Positions 9,025 to 16,880 of a stretch of DNA of 64,000 nucleotides are shown here, one piece after another. Location of the stretch: positions 1-64,000 of the forward strand of contig CAZWJC010000002.1 in NCBI GenBank assembly GCA_964634255.1, read 5' to 3'. The notes below the pieces were generated by a model. The model worked only from the letters and a program-made list of their open reading frames with translations. It was not told where the DNA came from and searched no databases. Numbering within the stretch: the first letter of the stretch is position 1; every line of letters begins with the position of its first letter. The position numbers and the translations under genes were made by a program. The stretch comes from MWDV01 sp964634255 (lineage in GTDB: Bacteria; Verrucomicrobiota; Verrucomicrobiia; Limisphaerales; MWDV01).

Positions 9025-9477
9025 TTACAGCTCGAAGGCGGCGCTTTCCGAGGCTTCCAGGAGCGTGAGCACGTATTCGGCGCTGTCGCCGGGATGGCAA
9101 ACGAGCTTGAGCTGCAACTGGTGCCCGGCGAGCGGGACCTTCAGCCAACCCGTCTCACTGAAGAACCGGTGTTGCCGGCGGTCGAAGCGGTCGCGGGCTA
9201 AGGCCGCCCCCACGATCCGGCAGAGTTGCAGCAGGGTCGGGTCATGCAGGTCAAACGACCGCTCGCCTGCCAGCGTCCGCCACAGGCCAGCCGTGATGGC
9301 GATCGGGACGGTGAAGTAGGCATTGCGCGCGGCCGGGGCACGCGTGATGTCGTGGAGTTGACCGTTGCGCAGGGCTTCCGCCCGGGTGCATCCGTTCTGC
9401 AGGTAATCGGCAGTGACTGAAGTCGTCGCATGGTTGATGGTCACGGGTTCAGGTTTTGTGTCGTTGTTGGTTGTCAT
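9025..9477 (-). CDS. DUF6573-like accessory protein
   Basis: A 150-residue soluble protein. The core (RAEALRNGQLHDITRAPAAR, then FTVPIAITAGLWRTLAGER) resembles small plasmid- and phage-borne proteins annotated as DUF6573, in which a basic patch precedes a conserved VPVALTAAVW-type helix; this is recalled family knowledge, not a search result. Function unknown. The ATG at 9477 has an AAGGAAAG ribosome site upstream and the GCCTACGGC leader motif 24 bases further (9502-9510). It follows the small exported protein in the same orientation, 37 bases away. Confidence 0.65.
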   Translation of the reverse strand: MTTNNDTKPEPVTINHATTSVTADYLQNGCTRAEALRNGQLHDITRAPAARNAYFTVPIAITAGLWRTLAGERSFDLHDPTLLQLCRIVGAALARDRFDRRQHRFFSETGWLKVPLAGHQLQLKLVCHPGDSAEYVLTLLEASESAAFEL

Positions 9478-9514
9478 GGTTTTTGCGCTTTCCTTGTTTT
9501 GGCCGTAGGCCGGT

Positions 9515-9865
9515 TCAATCGTGAGCGTCGTCGCTCGTTCGGCACGTCAGCCAACCGAACAACAGAAAGAGCTTCAGCAGAATCAGCGTGCAGATAAAAG
9601 CACGCCTGTGCGGGGGATAATCGAGGTTCAGGATCAAGGAGCCACACACGAGGACGTGATATCGGGTGAACCGCGCGACTTCCGGCGTCGAGAGCGGCGA
9701 GGTGTAGCGGATGACCTGATATCCGAAGTGTTGTCCGGCTACCGACACGGTCCAATCCGTGTCGTAGGTGATGGTGATGCACGCGGAGGCGGGGTTGGAT
9801 GCGAGCACCCCCCCGAGCGTTAACAGGAGTGCGAGGGTCAAGGCAAGGCGCCGGCGATTATTCAT
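9515..9865 (-). CDS. small exported/membrane protein
   Basis: A 116-residue protein with a clear signal peptide: basic start MNNRRR, hydrophobic LALTLALLLTLGGVL, and a likely cleavage after ASA before CITITYD. A Cys directly after the predicted cut could also allow lipidation, although the preceding box is not a classical lipobox. A second hydrophobic segment (AFICTLILLKLFLLFGWL) lies near the C-terminus. The ATG at 9865 overlaps the end of the receiver-protein gene (stop at 9858-9860), so the two are coupled. Function unknown. Confidence 0.6.
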   Translation of the reverse strand: MNNRRRLALTLALLLTLGGVLASNPASACITITYDTDWTVSVAGQHFGYQVIRYTSPLSTPEVARFTRYHVLVCGSLILNLDYPPHRRAFICTLILLKLFLLFGWLTCRTSDDAHD

Positions 9866-10640
9866 GGCGTTCCTCCTTCGCGCTTGCAGGGTTTGCTTGC
9901 ACCAGCAGCCGATGCAAGCGTTCTGCCAGGTGCAGGAAATCCGGCGGTTTGGCCAGACAGTCCACCGCCCCCAGCCGTAGGCCTTCCTCCAAAGCATCGT
10001 AACGACCGGAGCAGAACACCACCGGGATGCGCGCCGTCTCGGGATGGCCCTTGAGCTGGCGGCAAACCTCCAGCCCGCTCAGATCCGGCAGGTCCACGTC
10101 GAGCAGGATCAAGTCAGGCTTCGCCGTTTGCGCCGCCAGCAGGGCTTCGCCGCCGGTGTGAACCAGGGTGACGTCAAAACCGCCCCGGCGCAGGAACGTC
10201 TCTGACAACCGGGCCAGTTTCACGTCATCATCCACCACCAGCACCCGGGGCAAGTTGGGAGCGGGCGTTTCCTCGGGCAGGGACAAGTGCAAGGTCTTCC
10301 CTTCCGGCGTGGCTTCAAGCGTGGCCACCATCTGCACCTGCTCCACTTCGCCTTGCACGAACGAGCTGAACTCGACCAGCCAGCGCAGACCGGTGCGGGT
10401 GTATTGCTGCCGGGCGGGCAGACAGCCGTTGAGGGTGAGGTTCACAGCCCAGAGCAGGTCGTAGAGGGCATAGCTTTCCACCAACCCGGCGGTAGGAGAC
10501 AACCCATAACGGGCCGCCAACCCCGCCGAGGCAGAGGTGGGATGGATGAGGCCCGCCCGTCGGGCGAGCGGCGTGAGGTCGAGCCGGGGAGAGGTTTTCT
10601 CCGCCGGTTCGGTTGCGGTGATCAATGCAGATTCAATCAT
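9858..10640 (-). CDS. receiver-domain protein with unassigned N-terminal half
   Basis: A 260-residue protein. The C-terminal 125 residues form a CheY-like receiver: the acidic pair in VLVVDDDVKLARL, the phosphoacceptor in LILLDVDLPDLSG, a Ser in VVFCSGRYD and the conserved Lys in CLAKPPD. The N-terminal half has no DNA-binding or kinase motif and is not recognised. The ATG at 10640 overlaps the stop of the sigma-like gene (ATGA), and the 3' end overlaps the exported-protein gene, so it belongs to that minus-strand operon. A receiver next to a sigma-like protein suggests a partner-switch or sequestration role; that is inference. Confidence 0.8.
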   Translation of the reverse strand: MIESALITATEPAEKTSPRLDLTPLARRAGLIHPTSASAGLAARYGLSPTAGLVESYALYDLLWAVNLTLNGCLPARQQYTRTGLRWLVEFSSFVQGEVEQVQMVATLEATPEGKTLHLSLPEETPAPNLPRVLVVDDDVKLARLSETFLRRGGFDVTLVHTGGEALLAAQTAKPDLILLDVDLPDLSGLEVCRQLKGHPETARIPVVFCSGRYDALEEGLRLGAVDCLAKPPDFLHLAERLHRLLVQANPASAKEERHE

Positions 10641-11233
10641 GCTTTTGTGTTTGGCGGTGTTTTCACGCGACCCGACCGCATCTGACACCACACCTGTCGG
10701 GCGAGGAGACGAACCTGATGGGCGTGCTTGCGATTACCGTTGACCGTGGGAATGCGATCGGATTCGAGGAAGACCGATTCCCAGGCATCGACGGTCGATC
10801 GAAGCCGTGCCGGAGACCGTTGTCGCAACCGACGGAAGAACTCGCGTTTGATATCGTTCCAGACGGCGCGGCTATCGGGCGGGTCTGCGGAACTGGGAAT
10901 GCGCAGGGCCTGCTTGAGTTCCAGGCACTCGGGCTCCCATCGCCGACTCAGTGCCTCGGCCTTCGAGGCAACGACACCGCGCAGGTAGTTGAGGAAGGAG
11001 GCCGGATCGGCCAGATCCTCGGGACGGGGCCTGCGCCCACGCCCCGGCTCGCACGCGCCCTCGAGCACGCTCAAAAGTGCTGTCTGGACCAGGTCGGCGG
11101 CTTCCGTGCTCCGTCGGCCCAACCGCCCCAATCGGCGCCGGGCAAACTGGCGAAGATGATGGAGTTGCTCTGCTCCCAGTTCCTCCAATCGTTGGAGGGT
11201 CCATTCCGAAATCGCTGTGTCGATCACAGCCAT
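10637..11233 (-). CDS. sigma-70-like protein
   Basis: A 198-residue protein beginning MAVIDTAISEWTLQRLEE. The segment LHHLRQFARRRLGRLGRRST followed by EAADLVQTALLSVLEGA matches ECF sigma region 2 (the D-L-V-Q-x-x-L motif). LRGVVASKAEALSRR follows as in region 2.4. The C-terminal part lacks an obvious region 4 and is Arg-rich. It is the first gene of a minus-strand operon with the receiver protein (4-base overlap). It resembles the protein at 7684-8364 in layout. It could be a true sigma factor or a helical regulator derived from one. Confidence 0.65.
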   Translation of the reverse strand: MAVIDTAISEWTLQRLEELGAEQLHHLRQFARRRLGRLGRRSTEAADLVQTALLSVLEGACEPGRGRRPRPEDLADPASFLNYLRGVVASKAEALSRRWEPECLELKQALRIPSSADPPDSRAVWNDIKREFFRRLRQRSPARLRSTVDAWESVFLESDRIPTVNGNRKHAHQVRLLARQVWCQMRSGRVKTPPNTKA

Positions 11234-11344
11234 TCAGTTTGGCCGCAATCTCACACCGCCTTGGGACACAACGTGGTTTAGCCAGCCTCCGCCCTCCAAC
11301 TTTCGGGGAACACAATGTCACTCGCCGTAGCTATTCAGAGATAG

Positions 11345-11905
11345 ATGAGACTCTCTATGGAACTACAGCAGATTCGATTGTTGGCCTTCGCCTCCGGACC
11401 AGAAGGCTGGTCGGCGCGGTTGGGGAAACTCGTTGAGCGACACAAACCCAACGTGCTTTGTGTGCTGGGCGATTCGCTGAACGAACTTGAGGCGTCTGAC
11501 CTGGCCTGCCTGCCGGTGGATAGTGTGATTGTCAGCGCGCCGCTGACCCACCAGCCGAAAGTGATGTCGATGCATGGAGGAGCCTGCAAGGTAGGGCCGT
11601 TGTTATTGATCGGATTGCCGTGCAAGGAGGGGACCGGTATCTGCGAAATGCTCGCCGTGGGGCTGGTGTCGCCGGGTACGCCGGGTGTGTTGGTTTGGCT
11701 TGCCAGCGGGGGACCCACCTGCGAGACGGTGCAGGTGGTGCTCATCGGCACGGACAAGGGTAAGTCTTTTGCGGCTCAGTCCTGGCGTGGACGTTGGGGG
11801 GATGCCGTATCGGTAAACCTGACCGGGGAGCTGAACGTCGTCATCATCACTTTCATGTGTCTGGCGGGCCAAGTATTGGCCATGAAAGTAGAGGTCGCAT
11901 TGTGA
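11345..11905 (+). CDS. hypothetical protein, 186 residues
   Basis: A coherent frame beginning MRLSMELQQIRLLAFASGPE; an internal ATG at 11357 is an alternative start. It reads as an alpha/beta protein with hydrophobic strands (NVLCVLGDS, VDSVIVSAPL, GPLLLIGLP, GVLVWLASGG, ELNVVIITFMCLAGQ). The beginning recalls the first strand and loop of calcineurin-like folds, but no complete metal motif is present. No membrane segment or signal is convincing. Divergent from the sigma-like gene and convergent with the small gene at 11910. Confidence 0.55.
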   Translation: MRLSMELQQIRLLAFASGPEGWSARLGKLVERHKPNVLCVLGDSLNELEASDLACLPVDSVIVSAPLTHQPKVMSMHGGACKVGPLLLIGLPCKEGTGICEMLAVGLVSPGTPGVLVWLASGGPTCETVQVVLIGTDKGKSFAAQSWRGRWGDAVSVNLTGELNVVIITFMCLAGQVLAMKVEVAL

Positions 11906-11909
11906 CCCG

Positions 11910-12170
11910 TCAGGAGCAATTGATTGAGGTGGCGTCGGTGATGCGTTCTAGTCGGCGGGCTTCGGCGATGCGGCGAGTGGGGCGTTCGGCAGCGCCGAAG
12001 CTCAGGCAGGTGTATACCAAATCAACAGGGATTTCTTCGTCGTTGCCAACGTAAACCGTCCAGACGGGATTCTCGTCGCCATCGTGGTTGTAGTCGGATT
12101 GGCAAGACGTCGAAGAAGACAGCCCGATTGATCGCGGTGGAATGCACAACTCAGGCAGAGAACTAGCCAC
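11910..12170 (-). CDS. small conserved-looking protein
   Basis: An 86-codon minus-strand frame whose last 50 codons have good coding character: ENPVWTVYVGNDEEIPVDLV, YTCLSFGAAERPTRRIAEAR, RLERITDATS, with mostly G/C third positions. The pattern (short acidic strand, YTCLSF, then an Arg-rich helix) recalls small orphan proteins on plasmid-like regions in this kind of genome. The start is uncertain: the GTG at 12170 gives the longest form, and the first 25 residues look poorly conserved. Function unknown. Confidence 0.5.
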   Translation of the reverse strand: MASSLPELCIPPRSIGLSSSTSCQSDYNHDGDENPVWTVYVGNDEEIPVDLVYTCLSFGAAERPTRRIAEARRLERITDATSINCS

Positions 12171-12450
12171 ACCGGGAAAAGAAGAAGAGCGCTCGCGATC
12201 GCGGTTGGGCAGATTCTCGCCTGTCTCGCGATGGAGTGCGCCGCAGTGATCAGCGGAGGCGCGGCTCCCGTCGTGAGTCAGGCGCTGATGTTGGGGACGG
12301 AGCCAAGTGCTGGGGTGTTGCCTGCCGGAAGTGCAAGCCCCGGCTCTTGGCGGAGTAGGGATTGGTTCAGGGAATCATCAAAAAAGACGCAGATTACCTG
12401 TAAGAAAGCGCTCGTCCTCTTCGTATTGTTCAATAAAACTCGCGCGGCAC

Positions 12451-13074
12451 ATGACCGACAGGCCAGAAGAATTCCTGCCCACTCGCGCCAGCTTGCTGAG
12501 CCGGCTCAAGGATTGGGACGACCAGCAGAGCTGGCGGGATTTCTATGATGCCTACTGGCGGCTGATATACGGAGCGGCGCTGAAAGCCGGACTGTCCAAG
12601 GAAGAGGCGGAGGATGTCCTGCAGGAAACGGTCATTGCGGTGGCCCGGAAGATCGAGGAATTGAAGTATGACCCGGCGCGTGGCTCCTTCAAGGGCTGGT
12701 TGCTGACCCTCACTCAATGGCGCGTGGCGGATCAACTCCGGCGGCGGCAAAGGCAGGCGGTGCCACAGCCGGATGATACTCGGACGACCGCACTGGTAGA
12801 ACGAATCCCGGATCACGCCGGCTCTGACATTCTGGTGCAGGTTTGGGACGGAGAATGGGAACGCAACTTGGTGGCGGTGGCATTGGAGCGGGTTAAGGCG
12901 CAGATCGCCCCGAGGCACTTCCAGATTTACCAGCTTTATGTGCAACGGGAATGGCCCGTTGGGCGGGTAACCAAGACCTTGGGCGTGAGTGCGGCGCTGG
13001 TGTATGTGACCAAGCATCGTGTGGCGGCATTGTTGCGAAAGGAGATTCGCCGCCTGCAAAAAACCAAATGGTGA
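12451..13074 (+). CDS. ECF-type RNA polymerase sigma factor
   Basis: A 207-residue sigma factor. Region 2 spans about residues 25-95: WRDFYDAYWRLIYGAALKAG, SKEEAEDVLQETVIAVARKI, FKGWLLTLTQWRVADQLRRR, the last being the -10 recognition helix. Region 4 is the C-terminal HTH (HFQIYQLYVQREWPVGRVTK, then LGVSAALVYVTKHRV). The ATG at 12451 (MTDRPEEFLP) is chosen by homology layout. Its stop overlaps the small gene at 13068, which in turn overlaps the kinase gene, so sigma factor and kinase are probably one operon. Kinase-linked ECF sigma factors of this kind are common in Planctomycetota and Verrucomicrobiota. Confidence 0.88.
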   Translation: MTDRPEEFLPTRASLLSRLKDWDDQQSWRDFYDAYWRLIYGAALKAGLSKEEAEDVLQETVIAVARKIEELKYDPARGSFKGWLLTLTQWRVADQLRRRQRQAVPQPDDTRTTALVERIPDHAGSDILVQVWDGEWERNLVAVALERVKAQIAPRHFQIYQLYVQREWPVGRVTKTLGVSAALVYVTKHRVAALLRKEIRRLQKTKW

Positions 13075-13319
13075 ATCACCCCCCACCCAGCTGCGGTCCA
13101 ACTCTGCATTCAAGAGATTTGAGAATGTGCCGAATCCTACAGACGATGTGGCGATTCCTGTGCGGGCATCGGGAACGATGGCGGGAAGACTCGCCGGAGG
13201 ACTTTGAAGCGGACTATGAAACCAAACGAAGGGTGATGCGGCGGTTGGTGAATCGGATGGGTGGGCGGGGTGGCAAGCACGGCGATCAGGTGAAGCTCCA
13301 GAAGGGTTCATGGCAGTAA
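13068..13319 (+). CDS. small protein linking sigma factor and kinase
   Basis: An 83-codon frame starting at the ATG at 13068, 7 bases before the end of the sigma gene, and ending 10 bases inside the kinase gene. An internal ATG at 13125 gives 64 residues starting MCRILQTMWRFL. The second half is acidic then basic (WREDSPEDFEADYETKRRVM). Its overlap with both neighbours is the main evidence that it is translated; the fit suggests a small anti-sigma or adaptor protein, which is inference. Confidence 0.55.
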   Translation: MVNHPPPSCGPTLHSRDLRMCRILQTMWRFLCGHRERWREDSPEDFEADYETKRRVMRRLVNRMGGRGGKHGDQVKLQKGSWQ

Positions 13320-15871
13320 GAGACAATCAACGAGACAAGTCACAGGCGCCAACGCCCGAGACAGGGAGTGTCACACGAGCGGCCTCCCCCGCACCCGGAT
13401 GGCGCAACGTTGGTTTGAGGATCGCACTGCTCGTGGTGGTGGTCGCCCTCTCAAATGGTCTCCTCTTTTGGTGGATAATCCCGGAACAGAAACTCGTCTA
13501 TTTGGAGAACTTGGAGTCCAAGGGGCGGGGTGTGGCCGTCTCGCTTCAGCAGGTGGCGGCCAGCTCCTTGGTGACGGAGGATTACAGCACGGTGGTGGAT
13601 CACTGCAAACTGGTGTTCGAGGGCGACCGCGCCATCGTTTACCTCGTCCTCACTCGGAACGACGGTTTTTCACTGATCAACGAGCGCGCGAAATGGAGCA
13701 GTGAAAACCTCGACAACTCCTGGCGGCCGAACTCCCGCTCACCTCAAGGGCGCATCCAGGTGGTGACTTTGCCGGCTGGCGCAAAAGGGGCAGAGCTCGG
13801 CAAGCGCGTCTTCGGATACTCGATGCCCTTCAGCTATTCAGGCATCGATTGGGGCTGGATTCATGTGGGACTTTCACTGGCCACCTATGACAAAGATGTG
13901 CAAAGAATGCATCAACGCACGTTCTTGCTGGCGATCGTCTGCAACTTGCCAATCCTCGGCGTCGCCCTTTGGTTAATGCGGAGGAAGCGAGTTCCCGAAA
14001 CCATTCGGCCGTTGGTCTTGCCACCTCTAAGCAGTCAAAACCTGACGCCGCGTGAGCCCTCAGGCGAAGTAGTCGGCATCGCCCCGAGTGTTCCCGATCA
14101 CGTCCTCTTGCGCTGCATTGCCAAAGGAAGCTATGGCGAGGTGTGGATTGCTCGCAACAGTCTGGGGGCGTATCGCGCGGTGAAGGTGGTTCGCCGCAAT
14201 ACGTTCAGCGATCCTCGTCCCTATGAACGTGAGTTGGCGGGCATCCGGCGCTTCGAACCCATTTCCAGGCAACACGAAGGCGTGGTGGACATCCTGCAGG
14301 TCGGCAGCAATGACGAGGCCGGCTATTTCTATTACGTCATGGAACTGGCCGACGACGTGAACGCTCGCCCCGAAGCAACGGATACCGGCACGAGCAAAGC
14401 GGAATGGGATGTTGGGAATTACCGGGCCAGAACCCTGTCGCATGAGATCCGAGAGCGGGGCCGTCTGCCGGCGAGCGAGGCGTTACCCATGAGCATCGCG
14501 CTGGCGGAAGGCTTGCAGTATCTGCACACCAAGGGTCTGGTGCATCGGGACATCAAACCTTCGAACATCATCTTTGTGGCTGGCCAGCCGAAATTGGCTG
14601 ACGTGGGTTTGGTGGCGGAGTTGGGGGATCCGCAGTCGCTCGTGGGAACGGCTGGGTTCATTGCGCCCGAGGGGCCAGGCAGTGCCCAGGCGGACATCTA
14701 CAGTTTGGGCAAGGTGATCTACGAGGCAGTAACTGGAAAGGACCGGCAAGAGTTTCCAGAATTGCCGACAACGCTGGGCACCGGCACCGGCGAGGCCTTG
14801 CTCCTGGAATTGAACGAAGTGGCCTTGAAGGCATGTGCGCACAAGGCCGCAGAGCGATACAAATCAGCGTCCGAGATGCTAGCGGACTTGAAGGTTCTGC
14901 AATCCGGTCAGTCGCTGAGAGGGGCGCGGCTTTCCCGGAAGCGCTGGCGGTTCTTGCTAGGCTCGGCGGGTAATCTGGTTGCGATGGTGGTCATTGGGGG
15001 ATTTATTTGGAAAGCCAGCCATTTCAATGCGCTAAACACAGCCCAGACCGAATCAACCTTGCCGAACACTTCTGAAAGCACATCATCCGTACCAACTCGA
15101 GTTGTCCCTGCGAGAGCACCGGACAAGGCAGGGAAGATCACCGCAGTGCCGCAGAAATCAAACCCCGAAACCCTAACAAACGTGGCTGGCAGCACCGTGC
15201 AAACCGGGTCGATCCCACTTCTCCCTGCCCCGCCCCCTCCGAAACCGCCGTCTGCACTGCCCTTCTCCACGCGCGGAAAGGAGTCATCGACTGTAACAGC
15301 GTCCTCAGCCGCGAAGGTCTTGCCCAATCCCAACTCGGCTGACCGCATCTTGGCGGCGCACATAGTCAAAATCGCCGGCCTCTGCCAGTGGCCTGCCAGC
15401 GTCGCCCCAAGAACAAATCGTCCCCTCGTCATCGGAGTTGTCGGCACTGATACCTTTGCCGCCTGTGTCCGCCACGAGGCCAGTGGGCTTAAGGAGGGGA
15501 CTTGCCCTCTGGAAATACGTGACATCCAACAAATCGAAGACGCCACCAATTGCCACATGCTCTGTGTAACCACTCAACCCATTCCCATTCAGGATTTCCT
15601 TCAGCGATGGCACAGGTATAAAGAAGCAGTGCGCGACCGCCCCGTACTCCTCGTCACCGATATCTCTCGCCGACTGGGAGTTGGCGCAGTCATTGAATTC
15701 GGTCTGATAAACCGGACGCTCAACGAAAGAACGCTCGGCTTCGAAGTCGATCTTGATGAGGCGAATCGTCGCCAGTTGCAGTTGTCCCCCGTACTACTCC
15801 GCTCTGCCTTGCAGGTGCTCCATAATGACAAACGGAGCCCTGTCTCCAGCACCAAGACAGGCGGCCCTTGA
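13310..15871 (+). CDS. membrane Ser/Thr protein kinase with C-terminal YfiR-like domain
   Basis: An 853-residue protein. TM1 lies at about residues 35-57 and is followed by an extracytoplasmic sensor region (60-200); TM2 is at about 204-224. A cytoplasmic Hanks-type kinase spans about 264-540 with glycine loop GSYGEV (273), AVKVV lysine, catalytic HRDIKPSN (411), DVG in place of DFG (430) and APE (GFIAPEG). TM3 (about 547-567) leads to a Pro/Ser-rich linker and then, at about 680-845, a YfiR/DUF4154-like domain (ILAAHIVKIAGLCQWPA, PLVIGVVGTD, LGFEVDLDEANRRQLQLSPV). YfiR is normally a free periplasmic regulator; the three membrane passes place this one outside the membrane, so the topology is consistent. 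The gene is coupled to the ECF sigma gene upstream. Confidence 0.88.
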   Translation: MAVRDNQRDKSQAPTPETGSVTRAASPAPGWRNVGLRIALLVVVVALSNGLLFWWIIPEQKLVYLENLESKGRGVAVSLQQVAASSLVTEDYSTVVDHCKLVFEGDRAIVYLVLTRNDGFSLINERAKWSSENLDNSWRPNSRSPQGRIQVVTLPAGAKGAELGKRVFGYSMPFSYSGIDWGWIHVGLSLATYDKDVQRMHQRTFLLAIVCNLPILGVALWLMRRKRVPETIRPLVLPPLSSQNLTPREPSGEVVGIAPSVPDHVLLRCIAKGSYGEVWIARNSLGAYRAVKVVRRNTFSDPRPYERELAGIRRFEPISRQHEGVVDILQVGSNDEAGYFYYVMELADDVNARPEATDTGTSKAEWDVGNYRARTLSHEIRERGRLPASEALPMSIALAEGLQYLHTKGLVHRDIKPSNIIFVAGQPKLADVGLVAELGDPQSLVGTAGFIAPEGPGSAQADIYSLGKVIYEAVTGKDRQEFPELPTTLGTGTGEALLLELNEVALKACAHKAAERYKSASEMLADLKVLQSGQSLRGARLSRKRWRFLLGSAGNLVAMVVIGGFIWKASHFNALNTAQTESTLPNTSESTSSVPTRVVPARAPDKAGKITAVPQKSNPETLTNVAGSTVQTGSIPLLPAPPPPKPPSALPFSTRGKESSTVTASSAAKVLPNPNSADRILAAHIVKIAGLCQWPASVAPRTNRPLVIGVVGTDTFAACVRHEASGLKEGTCPLEIRDIQQIEDATNCHMLCVTTQPIPIQDFLQRWHRYKEAVRDRPVLLVTDISRRLGVGAVIEFGLINRTLNERTLGFEVDLDEANRRQLQLSPVLLRSALQVLHNDKRSPVSSTKTGGP

Positions 15872-16067
15872 ACCTCCTCTTCTTTCAAAAGGCCAGTTGC
15901 CTTTGACGGAGGTTGGGATGCCCTGCAATCACGCTGAACCCAAGCTGCGCCGCTTGGCTGTGGCGACTTGAACCCCTGTTTTCGGCCGCTGGTTGCTCGC
16001 GTACGGCCTCTGCTTTTTCCTGTAAGAAACAGCGGACTCGCTTCGTATTCACCGTGGCACGTATCAG

Positions 16068-16508
16068 ATGGAAGACGCCAACCACGGCAGAAATGCAGAG
16101 AGGGGCGGTCGAACCTCAGAGGAGGAGACCAGCCTGCCAACGATTCTGCTGATCGAGCAGGATCAGCACATTGCGTTCTGCCTGCGGCTTCTGCTCCGGA
16201 GGGCTGGTTTCCGGATGACCCACGTGGTCTGGGCTTCGGAAGGGTTGCACCTCGCCCGCACATGTTCGCCGTCGGCGGTCGTGCTGGAAGTAGACTTACC
16301 CGACCAGGACGGCGTCGAGGTCTGTCGCCAGTTGAAGGCGCATTCCCCGACCGCCGGGCTGCCGATCCTCTTCTGCTCCAGCTACACGGAGTCGGCCGAA
16401 GCGACCCGGCAGGTCGGGGCGGCTGGCTTTCTGACCAAGCCTGATGGGGTTGGGCAATTGGTGCCGTTACTTCTGGAACTTTTGCCAAGGGGATCAACTA
16501 CAGGATGA
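16068..16508 (+). CDS. single-domain response regulator
   Basis: A 146-residue protein. After a polar lead of about 23 residues it is a receiver domain: the acidic pocket is altered to E-Q-D in ILLIEQDQHIAF, the phosphoacceptor Asp is in AVVLEVDLPDQDG, a Ser is in ILFCSSYTES and the Lys is in FLTKPDG. It has no output domain. The replaced acidic pair may weaken magnesium binding. It is similar in sequence style to the receiver in 9858-10640 (both contain GVEVCRQLK/GLEVCRQLK). The next gene starts within its stop (ATGA). Confidence 0.8.
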   Translation: MEDANHGRNAERGGRTSEEETSLPTILLIEQDQHIAFCLRLLLRRAGFRMTHVVWASEGLHLARTCSPSAVVLEVDLPDQDGVEVCRQLKAHSPTAGLPILFCSSYTESAEATRQVGAAGFLTKPDGVGQLVPLLLELLPRGSTTG

Positions 16509-16741
16509 GCGATTCAGAAACTGCATCCGGCAAATCACCCAACCAGTCAGAAATGCCAGCTCAATCAAGAGCGACAGAAACACAGATGTGGGATGTGATC
16601 CTTAATGGCGAGGTCATTGGGAGCATCCACGCGGACTCGGAGACACGCGCCCGCGATGTGATTCTGCCATTCCACAACCCCGCAATCACGCTCCGCGCCC
16701 GGCCAGAGGAGACAGAGCATTCCGAAAAGTCAAAGCCTTGA
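16505..16741 (+). CDS. small hypothetical protein
   Basis: A 78-residue protein translationally coupled to the response regulator (ATGA overlap at 16505). The first 28 residues are polar and probably disordered. The rest (MWDVILNGEVIGSIHADSET, ARDVILPFHNPAITLRAR) looks like a small beta-alpha-beta fold seen in many short proteins that carry a decoration after a conserved W-V-x-x-x-G start. Role unknown. Confidence 0.6.
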   Translation: MSDSETASGKSPNQSEMPAQSRATETQMWDVILNGEVIGSIHADSETRARDVILPFHNPAITLRARPEETEHSEKSKP

Positions 16742-16880
16742 ACTATTCAAACCGACAGTCATCTGAAGACACTTGGATTCGGCGGTCGGGCCCCGAGTCC
16801 GGGTGGTGGCATTCATCGGTCCGGCCGGGAATACTCGCGGCTTGCCAAGCGACTTGATTCAGAACGGACACACCCTGGGG

